Source: Helichrysum umbraculigerum (lineage: Eukaryota; Streptophyta; Magnoliopsida; Asterales; Asteraceae). From it: 64,000 bases of DNA. The translations under genes and the position numbers were made by a program. The stretch is taken from assembly GCA_949592205.1 (NCBI GenBank), contig CATIUR010000001.1:312632250-312696249 (forward strand), written 5' to 3'. Positions 22,805-32,383 of this stretch are shown here, in pieces. Every line of letters begins with the position of its first letter. The first letter of the stretch is position 1. The notes beneath the pieces were generated by a model that saw nothing but the letters and a program-made list of their open reading frames with translations, ran no database searches and was not told where the DNA came from.

Positions 22805-24226
22805 TGTAACACCTCGCAAATTTGAACACGATTAATTTCATTAGTCACTTGCATTATTAGGCTAATTCCCTACTTGAGTGAATTCACAACACATTTTAGA
22901 GGTAAGTCTAGCATAGCCCAACTAGTTAGTACGCGTAGTATTACGTATTCGTAATTAGCTGTAATTACGTACAGAACAATCTGAAAACCAACGCGACAAA
23001 AATGTACGACTCTTGGTGAACAAAATTTGTTAATAAAACGAAATTATTAAATAAGGTCGTAACGAATAAATATTTTGTCAAAAATATTTACTAATCATTT
23101 TATAACGCAGAACGTCAATTCCTATAATTAAAATAAAACAAAGTAATAAATTTATGATAAGTGTAAATTAAAAACATATTAGTTAAAATAAAATAACATT
23201 TAACGATCGGGTAAACAAACACGGAGTGCAAACACGGAGGCAGAAAGTGGAACAAAACCACCTCCCACCTCCCCTTTTCTTTCATTTCTCTCATTTTCTT
23301 TCTCTCACTTTTCTCTTTTTCTCTCTACTATCACCACCACCAACCAAATACCACCACAAAAACGCCACAAAACTACGCTAAAACGACGCCGAATCACCCT
23401 ACTCCTTTGGAATAAAACGACCACGAGACCACGATCTATCTTTCCATCTTTTCGGATTTCAAATCCGACACTCGTAAGTTTCCGACAAATCCCGCAAATC
23501 TTTAGATTTCGAAATTATAATTGATATTTCTTGTTTAATATACTTAGATTAACATGTTTTAGTGTTTTATGCATCCAAAAACGTCCAAAAACTCCCAAAA
23601 ACTCGTTATTTTTGATCTGTTCGTCGAACAGGCGACTACGTCGCATTTTGCCCAAAAACAGTACTGCGACGTAGGCCTTTACGTCGCATAATCATCCCCA
23701 CGTCGCAGATAGCGACGCAACCCGTTCCGTCGCATTAAATTTGCGAACGTCGCCTATGCGACGTAACCCATAACGTCGCAAAACCTGAATGCGACGTAGA
23801 CCCGTACGTCGCACCTTACGTCGCACAAGTCAGAACCCTAAAAACACACTTTAAAAAGTCAAAGTTACTGTAGAAAAGTCAAATTTTACTGTAGCAGTAC
23901 TGTAGCAAATGAGATAATGACATTTTTGAACTATTGTTTCAAAACATCACCAACGAGTCGTATACGTTTTCACAAACATCGAAATGCAACGTAAACATTT
24001 AAACGAACGATTTGGACGTGGCTTGATTGTACAAACACTAGCATGGATGATTAGTTTAGATATCCACATACTTATTAAATCTCGTACGTTTAGGACGTTA
24101 GGAGATTTCAGACTGTACTTGGGCTTAGGTTTGCTAGCACTCGCACAACTACTTAAACTCAACAGGTGAGTTCACAGCCCCTACTTTTACTGTTTTTAAC
24201 TACTTTTGGGGTGGAAAACATAGTCA
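22805..24226 (+). mobile_element. LTR 6 of family A, 3'-truncated
   Basis: The first 1422 bp of the LTR are present; the sequence then jumps to the base before the next gag's start region. The missing stretch is equivalent to about 2038-3550 of unit 1, some 1.5 kb, and covers the hairpin array, LTR end, PBS and leader. The four bases GTCA occur at both edges of the lost segment, so this looks like a microhomology-mediated deletion. Confidence 0.93.
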
Positions 24227-24228
24227 GC

Positions 24229-24903
24229 ATGCCGCCTAAACAAAGAAAGACTCGAAACAGTCGACGAAATTCTCCACCTACACCTCCAGAAACAACCGAA
24301 CAAATCATCGAACGCCGCGTGGCTGAAGCCATCGCACAATACGAGGCCAGCCGAAATCGTGAAAACCTGACCAACAATAGTGGAGCCACTCCAGTCATTA
24401 GCGAAACCCCGAACAATACCCAACAGGGGTGTTCATACAAAACATTTCAAGCCTGCAAACCCAACACCTTCACCGGGACTGAAGGGGCCATTGGCCTAGT
24501 CCACTGGATTGAGAAAACAGAGTCAGTGATCGACATCAGTGACTGTGCTGCTGACAAAATTGTGAAATACGCCACCTGCACTCTAGCCGACAAAGCGCTA
24601 ACATGGTGGAACGCTCAGGTGCAAATCATGGGACGCCCAGCTGCTTACTCTATCTCATGGGAGACACTGAAACGAATGTTGATGGAGGAATTTTGCCCTC
24701 CCAACGAGATGCAAAAACTTGAAACCGAATTCTGGAACATACAAATGTTCGGCGCTGACATTTCTGGTTACACAACTAGATTCCAGGAGCTTGCACGTCT
24801 TGTGCCCCACATGGTAACCCCCGAGAGCAAACGCATTGAGCGTTACAACAGGGGTGCCACTTTGAGAAGTACCTTGTCCCCTACAACAGGGGTGCCACTT
24901 TGA
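24229..24903 (+). pseudogene. gag: gag, truncated (family A, unit 6)
   Basis: Starts at the usual ATG but follows the gag sequence only to 24855, about residue 209; the frame then runs through filler DNA and stops at 24903. The zinc knuckles are lost. The frame is also open upstream to 24166, but only from a GTG in the former splice donor, so I do not take that as the start. The copy lacks a PBS and leader and is presumably non-functional. Confidence 0.9.
24844..24903. repeat. Templated filler at the A/B junction (22-bp direct repeat)
   Basis: The 22 bases at 24844-24865 recur at 24882-24903. The stretch between and around them (GGTGCCACTTTGAGAAG and on to CCCCTAC) copies family B sequence found 100 bp away at 24979-25010 and again at 32798-32829. 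Family A ends at 24855 and family B resumes at 24904. This patchwork is what repair by repeated template switching leaves. Confidence 0.85.
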
Positions 24904-27900
24904 CAAGGATTTCGAATGGTCCGATGTATCTAGGGTTTAGTTTGCCTCGTTTTCCGAATCGAATGACACCTTTCCACGGTGCCACTTTGAGAAGTACCTT
25001 GTCCCCTACTTGGAACTCAAGGTGTTTGCGTCTCACGTCAGCATAGCTTTTCTGACGATCACGCGCGGCTTTTAGTCGGTTTTGTATGCTGATGATCTTT
25101 TCAGTTGTTTCATGTATGATTTCTGGACCGGTGAGTTGTGTATCCCCCACCTCAGTCCAACAGATAGGTGACCGGCACTTACGATCGTACAGTGCCTCGA
25201 AGGGTGCAGCCTTTATGCTGGTGTGGTAACTGTTGTTGTATGAGAACTCGCACAATGGTAAGTGATTTTCCCAGTTTTTACCGAAGTCCACTACGCAGGC
25301 TCGTAGCATGTCTTCCAGTGTTTGTATGGTTCGTTCGCTCTGGCCATCGGTTTGAGGATGGTAAGCCGTACTCATATCCAGACGAGTACCAAGAGATTTC
25401 TGCAGTGATTGCCAGAAGCGAGAAGTAAACCGAGCGTCTCGGTCGGAGATGATTGAGATGGGCACGCCGTGTCTTGACACGATCTCTTTCAGGTAGATCC
25501 GTGTCAAACGTTCCATCTTATCAGTTTCCTTGATGGCTAGGAAATGAGCAGATTTAGTGAGTCGGTTGACGATCACCCAAATGGTATCGCAACCGCTAGA
25601 AGTTTTCGGGAGTTTAGTAATGAAATCCATGGTGATCTGCTCCCATTTCCATTGTGGTATTTCAGGTTGTTGTAGCAAACCGGAAGGTTTCTGGTGTTCA
25701 GCTTTAACTTTAGAACAAGTAAGACACTTGCCAACATAGGTTGCAATGTCAGCTTTCATGTTGGGCCACCAGTACATTTCCTTGAGGCCGTGATACATTT
25801 TGTCGGCACCGGGGTGTATAGAGTATTTAGACTTGTGAGCTTCATTCATCACCAAGTCTCGAAGGTTCCCAAAACTTGGTAACCAGATTCGATTCGAGAA
25901 GTATTTGGCCCCATTAGGTTTGGTTTCAAATTGTTTGTCCATGCCCCGTAAGGCCTCGTTTATCAAGTTTTCTGGTTTGAGTGCTTCGAGTTGAGCGGTG
26001 AGAGCTTGATTGATGAGATCGTTGTGAATGGTCATACCGAGAGCTCGAACTCGAAGTGGTTTCACTCGTTCTTTTCGGCTTAAGGCATCGGCGACAACAT
26101 TCGCCTTGCCCGGATGATAGCGAATCTCGCAGTCGTAATCAGTAAGCAACTCGACCCATCGGCGTTGCCTCATGTTGAGATCCTTTTGATCGAAGATATG
26201 TTGGAGACTTTTATGGTCAGTAAAGATTGTACACTTGGTACCGTATAGATAGTGTCTCCAGATTTTCAGAGCGAAAACAACAGCCCCCAACTCTAGGTCA
26301 TGAGTTGTGTAATTCTTTTCGTGGACCTTGAGTTGTCGAGAGGCGTAAGCGATGACCTTGTCTCGTTGCATCAACACGCAACCAAGACCTTGGTGCGAAG
26401 CATCACAGTATACCACGAAGTCATCGTTGCCTTCGGGTAAGGATAAGATAGGTGCACTGCAGAGTTTCTGTTTTAGCAGTTGAAAAGCCGACTCTTGTTT
26501 GTCAGTCCAATCGAACTTCTTTTCTTTTTGAGTCAGTGCAGTGAGAGGTAGGGCTATTTTCGAAAAATTCTCAATGAACCGCCTGTAGTATCCGGCGAGT
26601 CCTAAGAATTGGCGTACCTCGGTCGGGGTTGTAGGTGCTTGCCAACATTTGATAGCCTCGATTTTTGAAGGATCGACATGAATCCCTTGATTGTCAATGA
26701 CGTGACCAAGGAATTGAACGGTTTGCATCCAGAACTCACACTTAGAGAATTTGGCGTATAACTCTTCGTGTTTGAGCAGCTCTAGGATGGTTTTCAGGTG
26801 TTGCGCGTGTTCTTGTTCAGTGCGTGAGTAAATCAAGATGTCATCGATGAAGACGATAACAAACTTGTCAAGGTAAGGTTTGCACACCCGATTCATAAGA
26901 TCCATGAATACTGCCGGTGCGTTGGTTAAGCCGAATGGCATCACTTGGAATTCATAATGCCCGTAGCGAGTTCGGAAAGCTGTTTTTGGAATGTCATCGT
27001 AACGAACTCGGAGTTGATGATAACCTGACCGTAGATCGATTTTTGAATAAAAACTCGATCCCTGGAGTTGGTCAAACAGGTCATCAATGCGAGGAAGTGG
27101 GTAACGGTTCTTGACAGTTAATTTGTTGAGTTCACGGTAGTCGATGCACATGCGGAAAGAACCGTCTTTCTTTTTCACAAACAGGACCGGAGCTCCCCAA
27201 GGTGAGGAACTTGGTCGAATAAATCCCTTGTCCAGGAGTTCCTGTAACTGAGTAGACAACTCCTGAAGTTCGGATGGGGCTAATCGGTAAGGTGCTCGTG
27301 CCACGGGTGCTGCACCGGGCACAAGGTCAATAGAAAATTCGACTTGTCTAGGTGGCGGAAGGCCAGGCAAGTCTTCAGGAAAGACTTCTGGGAAGTCTCG
27401 AACGATAGGTACATCCTCAAGTCGCTTTTCCACCGACTTTTTCTCCATAACGTGCGCGAGGATTGCCTGGTACCCTTTTCTCAAGTACTTTCGGGTTTTC
27501 ATGCAAGAAATGATGTTTATTCTCGTCCCACCGGTCTCCCCTTGTATGCTCAAAGTTTCACCGGTGACGAGAGGAATGCGTACGATTTTCTCAAAACAAA
27601 CGATTTCGGCTCGGTACTTGGACAACCAATCCATACCGACGATGATGTCAAAGCTGCCGATTTCGACATGTATCAAGTCAATGGAAAAGAGCTCATTAGC
27701 TAAGTTCAGAGTGCAATTAGGTACCACACTGTCGGCCTCAATAAGTTTTCCGTTTGCCAATTCTATTGTGTACTTAGAATCTAAGGCAATAGGTGTAGTG
27801 TCAAGTAGTGGGTAAAATTCGTCGGAAATAAAGCTCTTATCAGCACCAGTATCAAATAATACAGATGCAGTCAAGTTGTTGAGAAGAAACGTACCCGTGA

Positions 27901-28975
27901 CCACATTCGGGTCTTGACGGGCTTCCCCAGATTTCAGTACAAAAGCTCTTCCTCGAGCATTGTTGTTGTTCCTGTTGTTGTTGTTGTTCAGCTTCGGGCA
28001 GTCTTTCTTGAAATGCCCCGTACCGTTGCACCCATAACAAGTCTTTGGTGCCGAGGTGTTGATGTCAGTGGTGTTTGATCTACAGTCCCTAGCCAAGTGT
28101 CCAAATCTTTTACACTTGCTGCAGGGACACGAACCATGGTGGTGTCGTTGGCACTTTGGGCAATAGGGCTTGGTTCCCTTGTACGCCCCCTTGTCATCAG
28201 AACTGGAGATGTAGGCTTTAATGGTTTCAGGTTTCTTATTTTGGTGGTTGTTGTGATTGTCAGACCACTTTCTTTTGTTGCTGTTGGAAGATGGAGTGGG
28301 TGGTTCGGGGTCCTCGTTCATGGCTAGAAGTTCATGGGCCAACCGAATGGCACCATGAAGTGTGGTTTGTTTTGATGAGGCGACATTTCCCCGGACAGGT
28401 TCCGGGAGGCCGCGGATATACTTCTTGATCTTTTCGGGTTCAGTACCCGCCATGGTTGGGCGAAGGACGGTGAGTTGTTGGAATCGGGTGGTGTATCCAA
28501 CGATATCAGTTCCTTGCACTTTCAAGTTCCAGAACTCTTCGTCCAGCTTGTATAGTTGTTCGGCCGGGCAATACTCATCAGTGAGCATTTTCTTTAGATC
28601 CTCCCAAGGGAGTAGATAAGCGGTATCAATACCCACAGACTGGGTATAGGAATTCCACCACGAGAGGGCACCATCTTCGAGGGTGCAGGTGGAGAATTTG
28701 ACTTTGTCGTCCTCCGCACATTTGCTGATGCGGAAAACGGATTCCATCTTTTCGAACCATCTGATAAGTCCGATGGCTCCTTCGGTCCCTTTGAAGCTCA
28801 AGGGTTTGCAGTTTTGGAAATCCTTGTATGAACAAGGTTTAGCAGCAGAGGTTTCAGCGGCATCGCTGTTTCTTGTGGAACCTGGTGGAGTATTCCGAGC
28901 TAAGGCTTCAGTAACAGCCTGAGTTATAAGAGAGGTAATCTGGGCATCGGTGTATGGTCGTGTCTTTGGCGGCAT
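24881..28975 (-). CDS. gag-pol: gag-pol polyprotein, family B (3' truncated)
   Basis: 1364 residues in one frame from MPPKT. Gag capsid-like domain about 45-215; cysteine knuckles about 270-335; protease with DTGAD at about 375; reverse transcriptase about 590-770 with FIDD at about 703; RNase H with VYCDAS at about 852; integrase zinc finger (HPG...H, CLTC) about 1050-1087; catalytic triad in TMDF (about 1112), SDRDARF (about 1175) and GQSER (about 1210). It runs into the filler just after GPFEIL, losing the chromodomain-like tail that the neighbouring copy keeps. One conserved Asp in VIVDRLTK is Asn here (25567), a CpG-type change absent from the second copy. The open frame implies recent activity of the family, though this copy lacks its 3' end and 3' LTR. 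Confidence 0.96.
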   Translation of the reverse strand: MPPKTRPYTDAQITSLITQAVTEALARNTPPGSTRNSDAAETSAAKPCSYKDFQNCKPLSFKGTEGAIGLIRWFEKMESVFRISKCAEDDKVKFSTCTLEDGALSWWNSYTQSVGIDTAYLLPWEDLKKMLTDEYCPAEQLYKLDEEFWNLKVQGTDIVGYTTRFQQLTVLRPTMAGTEPEKIKKYIRGLPEPVRGNVASSKQTTLHGAIRLAHELLAMNEDPEPPTPSSNSNKRKWSDNHNNHQNKKPETIKAYISSSDDKGAYKGTKPYCPKCQRHHHGSCPCSKCKRFGHLARDCRSNTTDINTSAPKTCYGCNGTGHFKKDCPKLNNNNNRNNNNARGRAFVLKSGEARQDPNVVTGTFLLNNLTASVLFDTGADKSFISDEFYPLLDTTPIALDSKYTIELANGKLIEADSVVPNCTLNLANELFSIDLIHVEIGSFDIIVGMDWLSKYRAEIVCFEKIVRIPLVTGETLSIQGETGGTRINIISCMKTRKYLRKGYQAILAHVMEKKSVEKRLEDVPIVRDFPEVFPEDLPGLPPPRQVEFSIDLVPGAAPVARAPYRLAPSELQELSTQLQELLDKGFIRPSSSPWGAPVLFVKKKDGSFRMCIDYRELNKLTVKNRYPLPRIDDLFDQLQGSSFYSKIDLRSGYHQLRVRYDDIPKTAFRTRYGHYEFQVMPFGLTNAPAVFMDLMNRVCKPYLDKFVIVFIDDILIYSRTEQEHAQHLKTILELLKHEELYAKFSKCEFWMQTVQFLGHVIDNQGIHVDPSKIEAIKCWQAPTTPTEVRQFLGLAGYYRRFIENFSKIALPLTALTQKEKKFDWTDKQESAFQLLKQKLCSAPILSLPEGNDDFVVYCDASHQGLGCVLMQRDKVIAYASRQLKVHEKNYTTHDLELGAVVFALKIWRHYLYGTKCTIFTDHKSLQHIFDQKDLNMRQRRWVELLTDYDCEIRYHPGKANVVADALSRKERVKPLRVRALGMTIHNDLINQALTAQLEALKPENLINEALRGMDKQFETKPNGAKYFSNRIWLPSFGNLRDLVMNEAHKSKYSIHPGADKMYHGLKEMYWWPNMKADIATYVGKCLTCSKVKAEHQKPSGLLQQPEIPQWKWEQITMDFITKLPKTSSGCDTIWVIVNRLTKSAHFLAIKETDKMERLTRIYLKEIVSRHGVPISIISDRDARFTSRFWQSLQKSLGTRLDMSTAYHPQTDGQSERTIQTLEDMLRACVVDFGKNWENHLPLCEFSYNNSYHTSIKAAPFEALYDRKCRSPICWTEVGDTQLTGPEIIHETTEKIISIQNRLKAARDRQKSYADVRRKHLEFQVGDKVLLKVAPWKGVIRFGKRGKLNPRYIGPFEILVKVAPLL

Positions 28976-29260
28976 GATTCTTCAATAAAAGAAATGAAGA
29001 TACATGAGATTTTTGTAAGAGAAATTGCATTTATTTCAGATGTACATGTATAAAGATGGTAATACATAACATCAATATGAAAAAGGATTATGGCAATTAA
29101 TATGAGTTGAAACAGCAAGAAATACTTGATAGATGATACGAGTTCAAAGGTTACATCCTACAGATGTATTACAAAAGGTGTCGGGAATTATTACATCCGA
29201 CTGAAACATAGAGTAGTGCTTAGATAGTTACTAGATTACAGGATAAAGACTACACTAGTT

Positions 29261-29746
29261 TTAACGTAGATTAATTTGTTCCATCATCGTGACAAGACGG
29301 TCCACAGTGTTTGCAAGCCTGCTAGCTTGTCGGGCGTTGTCTTCGGCTAGTGCTAGTCGTTGTGTTAGTCCGCGCGCATACTCTTCTGCCTCAAGTGAGC
29401 GCTGCACACATTCATCCATCCTTTGTTGCAGAAGGGCATTTTCCACCCTTATTTCTATAATTTGGTTGCGAAGGACATCCATGTTGTTGTTTGTGGTTTC
29501 TAGGTCGTCGGAGACTTCTTCTATGCGTTCGAGGGATGTAAGTCTCCAGTTTTCGTTTGTTTCCTGCAACACGACATCCATGGTGCGAAGTCGTTGCTCG
29601 TGTTGGTTCACCCTAGCGGCTAAGGCCGGCAAGGTAGAGTGAGTGGAGTACGGGCCAGCTCGAGGCAACCTAGCGTTCCTCCTTGCTACCCTTGGGTTCT
29701 GCGACCCGGATTGAGAACGAGATGAATTGGATGGGATGTTTGCCAT
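29261..29746 (-). CDS. Extra ORF upstream of gag in family B, coiled-coil protein
   Basis: 161 residues, same strand as gag and between PBS and gag. A basic Ser/Arg-rich N terminus (1-35) precedes a long, regular heptad-like helix of about 110 residues rich in Leu, Glu, Gln and Arg, ending in RLVTMMEQINLR. No cysteine motif, signal peptide or membrane segment. I do not recognise a family. Extra sense ORFs before gag are known in some plant Ty3/gypsy lineages, and families C and D have one in the same place, so a real element gene is likely. A role in RNA or gag oligomerisation would be a guess. Confidence 0.75.
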   Translation of the reverse strand: MANIPSNSSRSQSGSQNPRVARRNARLPRAGPYSTHSTLPALAARVNQHEQRLRTMDVVLQETNENWRLTSLERIEEVSDDLETTNNNMDVLRNQIIEIRVENALLQQRMDECVQRSLEAEEYARGLTQRLALAEDNARQASRLANTVDRLVTMMEQINLR

Positions 29747-29909
29747 TTCTGAGACAAAGCGTTAGTAAGATGAGGCTAATATATATACATATATCATATC
29801 CAGCCTAGTGTTTAGCACGTATCAAGTAATGATCCGGTTCTCTCGTAGTCAGAGTCAACTATCGTATCCCTGTTCAACATAATTATTTCAGATCTTACAT
29901 CATCTTTCC

Positions 29910-29946
29910 TTAATTATACATAGTTGATCAGGCTATGTTAAATTAA
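29910..29946 (-). promoter_or_regulatory. Leader hairpin with palindromic loop (dimer-initiation-site-like), family B
   Basis: A 6-bp stem ACATAG/CTATGT encloses a 9-base loop containing the hexamer palindrome TGATCA; an outer stem TTAATT/AATTAA follows after a small internal loop. It lies about 105-140 nt downstream of the PBS. The same structure occurs in family D (54131-54169) with a G-U pair in the stem. The 9-base loop with a self-complementary 6-mer resembles retroviral dimer-initiation sites; function here is inferred. Confidence 0.65.
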
Positions 29947-30050
29947 AGTTGTATGCTGTAATTCCTGAACTAGTCATGTCTAATAAGAGAATACTGCCTA
30001 ACGGTCATAGTCTAGGCCCACTAAATGCAACCTAGTTCACTATAACCTTA

Positions 30051-30064
30051 GGCTCTGATACCAA
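30051..30064 (-). promoter_or_regulatory. Primer-binding site, family B (tRNA-iMet)
   Basis: On the minus strand TTGGTATCAGAGCC begins two bases after the LTR's final CA. It complements the 3' end of plant initiator tRNA-Met, which primes minus-strand DNA synthesis. Confidence 0.93.
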
Positions 30065-30379
30065 TCTGTAACACCCCCAAGTTTAACGAGTTGCGGAAGC
30101 ATACATTGGGTGTTACTAATCAATATACAAAGCACAAGATTAATAGTAAACGACCTCTAAATGAGACGTTTAGAAAAGGTTTCATAAATAATAATCGTTT
30201 GAAAACCGTAGGTTTTCGTATACAAAAAGTAGTTCCCTAGAGTCCACGCGTATAGCGGGAGATTCTATTACATAATCGTAGTTACAAAAGATAATGCCAA
30301 AGAATCTCCGTTAAATGCAGTTTGGAAATCATGCGACTCTAGCTAGTAATCCTGGAGCGATCCTACTCCGTATGTGTAC

Positions 30380-30887
30380 CTGAGATACAAAGCTAAAAAG
30401 TGTCAACCAAAAAGGTTGGTGAATCTCACAGGTTTAGTAATAAGTAGATGTAATGAACCACAAGTATGTACCCGTATTGCTATCAAGCAAAGTAAGTTAA
30501 TCAGTATATCAGTACAGTGCCATGAGCTCATAAGTTGAAGCTTAACCGTGTAGTGTGAAATAAATCACGTACCCCCGTGAGTGCTATCCGCACACTCATA
30601 TGTAACAAATACTAATATGTCTGTTTCTACGTGTAAATCAGTACGTGGTGGCGCTACCACCCCAGACAGGGATTGTCAGTCCCAGATGGATCCATCTATT
30701 AGTAATCGCGCTTAAGTCCATAACTAACAACTTACGATTAGGAGGCTTTCAGTGGATAAAAGTAACTCATGCGTTTGTTTGTAATCAGTAATGTTTTCAG
30801 TTCAGTACATTGTGTTCATACGTAAAACAGTTGCTAAGTATCTCACCCCAAAGTATAAAACAGTAAAAGTGGGGCTGTAAGACTCAC
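30380..30887 (-). other. Putative intron inside the family B LTR
   Basis: Donor CTCAG|GTGAGT and acceptor GTATCTCAG|GTAC, 508 bp apart on the minus strand, in the same relative place as in families A, C and D. The interval contains the inverted repeats GGTGG-N5-CCACC and GGGA...TCCC that also mark family D. Confidence 0.5.
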
Positions 30888-31251
30888 CTGAGTTTTGCAA
30901 GTACGTTTATGTCAATAAACGAGTAAGTAGTATCAACCGTAGGTTCTCCGAACCCGTAACCTTCAAATGCCTAAACACGTAAGGTTAAGTAAGTAGATGT
31001 CTCGCAAGACCATCTAGGCTAGTTGTTCATACAACCCGTTGTGTTTAAACGTTGGTTTGTTCGCGTTTGCATCAAAAGATATACGGCCCGTTGGTGATTC
31101 GTTATATTAAAAGTTTATCATTTATAACTCAATTTAGTGTAACTGTAATAGAAAGTATGTTCTATGACGTTTGTTAAGTCGTATGACATAAGTATTTGAA
31201 GTTGTATAAATTCGACACTTAGTGAAAATCTGAGTTTTCAAAGTTCTGTTT

Positions 31252-31495
31252 TGTGCGACGTAGCATGCGACGTAGGCATGCGACGTAAGGTGCGACGTAG
31301 GGTGCGACGTAGGCATGTACGTCGCATGATGCGACCTTCGCAAATCAATGCGACGTAGGGGCTGGCGTCGCTAGGCGCGACGTCGCAACTTAATGCGACG
31401 TAGTGACGGACGTCGCACAATGCGACGTCACAAAGGGTTGTGCGACGTAGAGGCCGACGTCGCATGAATCTGGGTCCAAAAGCGACGTAGCGGTC
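31252..31495 (-). repeat. TGCGACGTA inverted-repeat cluster, family B LTR
   Basis: About fourteen CGACGT/ACGTCG cores in 245 bp, some tandem and some facing each other with 6-8 base spacers, such as TGCGACGTA-N6-TACGTCGCA. The spacer sequences differ from family A, so the motif rather than the whole block is conserved. Confidence 0.85.
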
Positions 31496-32348
31496 TGTTG
31501 GCCGGAAAATGTGCCGAAAATGAGTTTTCCGGTTTCCGTTCGGTCCAAATCTTTTACCCAACCCTTATATGAACATATTAAGCCTATTTAAGCCATAAAC
31601 TTGTAAAAATGATCAAAAACGAGAGATTTCGGGATTTGTCGGAAACTTACAAAGTGTCGGATTGAAAATCCGAAAAGATGAAGTTGTAGATCGTGAAGAG
31701 ATGAACGTTTTTCTCCAAAGATGTGGTATGATCCGGCGTCGTTTGATGGTGTTATTTTGTGGATGTTGATGATGGTGGTGGATGTAGGTTTGAGAGAAAA
31801 AGAAGGGAAGAAAGAGAAAGAAAAGAGAAAGAATGAGAAAAGTGAGTGGGAGGTGGGGTGTTGGTGAAAGCCTCACCTCACCCAGTCCCCGTTCCGCGCT
31901 CCGTGCGGCGTTCGTTTTCTCCGTCGTTTTACGTTAAATTATTTATTTTTACACGTTTAATTATATTTATAAAATCTCAAATCTTGTTAAATAAGTTACT
32001 TAAATTATTTCCTTAAATTTTTAATAGTTTAAATTAAATTTAGTCACTTTTGTTATTAAATCGTATAAGTTTTAATTGTGTAATACGAGGCAGTTACTAA
32101 ATGTTATAAAATAGCATTTCGGTCATAGTTGCGTTATTTTAGTTTATAAACACTTGTTCACCAACGTCCGTATTAACCGAATAGAATTTCATTCTATTTA
32201 AGTTGCGTACGATTTAATCAAATCGCAAAGTTATATATATATTAACCAACATATAATCCGATACATGAATTAGCCCTATACAGAACTAATTACCTGTATT
32301 AACAAAGAATTAGACGCTAATACTAGCCCTAATTTGGCGGTTGTTACA

Positions 32349-32383
32349 TTCTCCCCTTGTTAAAAGAATTTCGTCCCGAAATT
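32349..32383 (-). promoter_or_regulatory. Polypurine tract and PPT-proximal hairpin, family B
   Basis: On the minus strand the hairpin AATTTC-GGGAC-GAAATT (32367-32383) is followed by AAGGGGAGAA and the LTR start. The stem differs from families A and C but still pairs. It overlaps the pol stop region. Confidence 0.85.

Larger units (their letters stand above)
1..24855 (+). repeat. Head-to-tail array of gag-only LTR retrotransposon A (4438-bp units sharing LTRs)
   Basis: The sequence repeats itself with a shift of 4437 bp for the first step and exactly 4438 bp for the next four. Each unit is LTR, PBS, leader, gag, tail and polypurine tract, followed directly by the next LTR, so neighbouring internal regions share a single LTR. 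Copies differ by scattered single-base changes. The 1-bp length difference is one G in a short G run near 2475. No protease, reverse transcriptase, RNase H or integrase is encoded in any unit. The layout fits the class called TR-GAG (LTR elements that encode only gag). Unequal LTR-LTR recombination or integration of a concatemer could produce shared LTRs; the sequence alone does not decide. The left end lies outside the window. Confidence 0.95.
28976..30066 (-). other. Family B 5' leader
   Basis: 1091 bp between the LTR and gag on the minus strand. It contains the PBS, a conserved hairpin with a palindromic loop, and a 161-aa ORF; the rest (28976-29260 and 29747-29909) shows nothing further. 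The first about 150 bp after the PBS match family D's leader (54131-54285). Confidence 0.85.
30067..32348 (-). mobile_element. LTR of family B (shared by two units)
   Basis: 2282 bp, starting TGTAACAACC and ending GGGGGTGTTACA on the minus strand. PPT lies on one side and PBS on the other, so it serves as 3' LTR of the truncated upstream unit and 5' LTR of the downstream unit. It has a CT-rich stretch and a GTAAGT site (31645-31650) closely similar to family A, a TGCGACGTA inverted-repeat cluster (31252-31495), and a putative intron 30380-30887 (CTCAG|GTGAGT ... TATCTCAG). Confidence 0.93.

Noticed and set aside
24166..24228. A 21-residue hydrophobic extension in front of truncated gag, looking like a signal peptide
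   Set aside because: It begins with GTG inside the old splice donor, not ATG, and is LTR sequence brought into frame by the deletion.
25168..28922. Many plus-strand ORFs opposite the B gag-pol
   Set aside because: They are shadows of a minus-strand frame with clear protease, RT, RNase H and integrase motifs.
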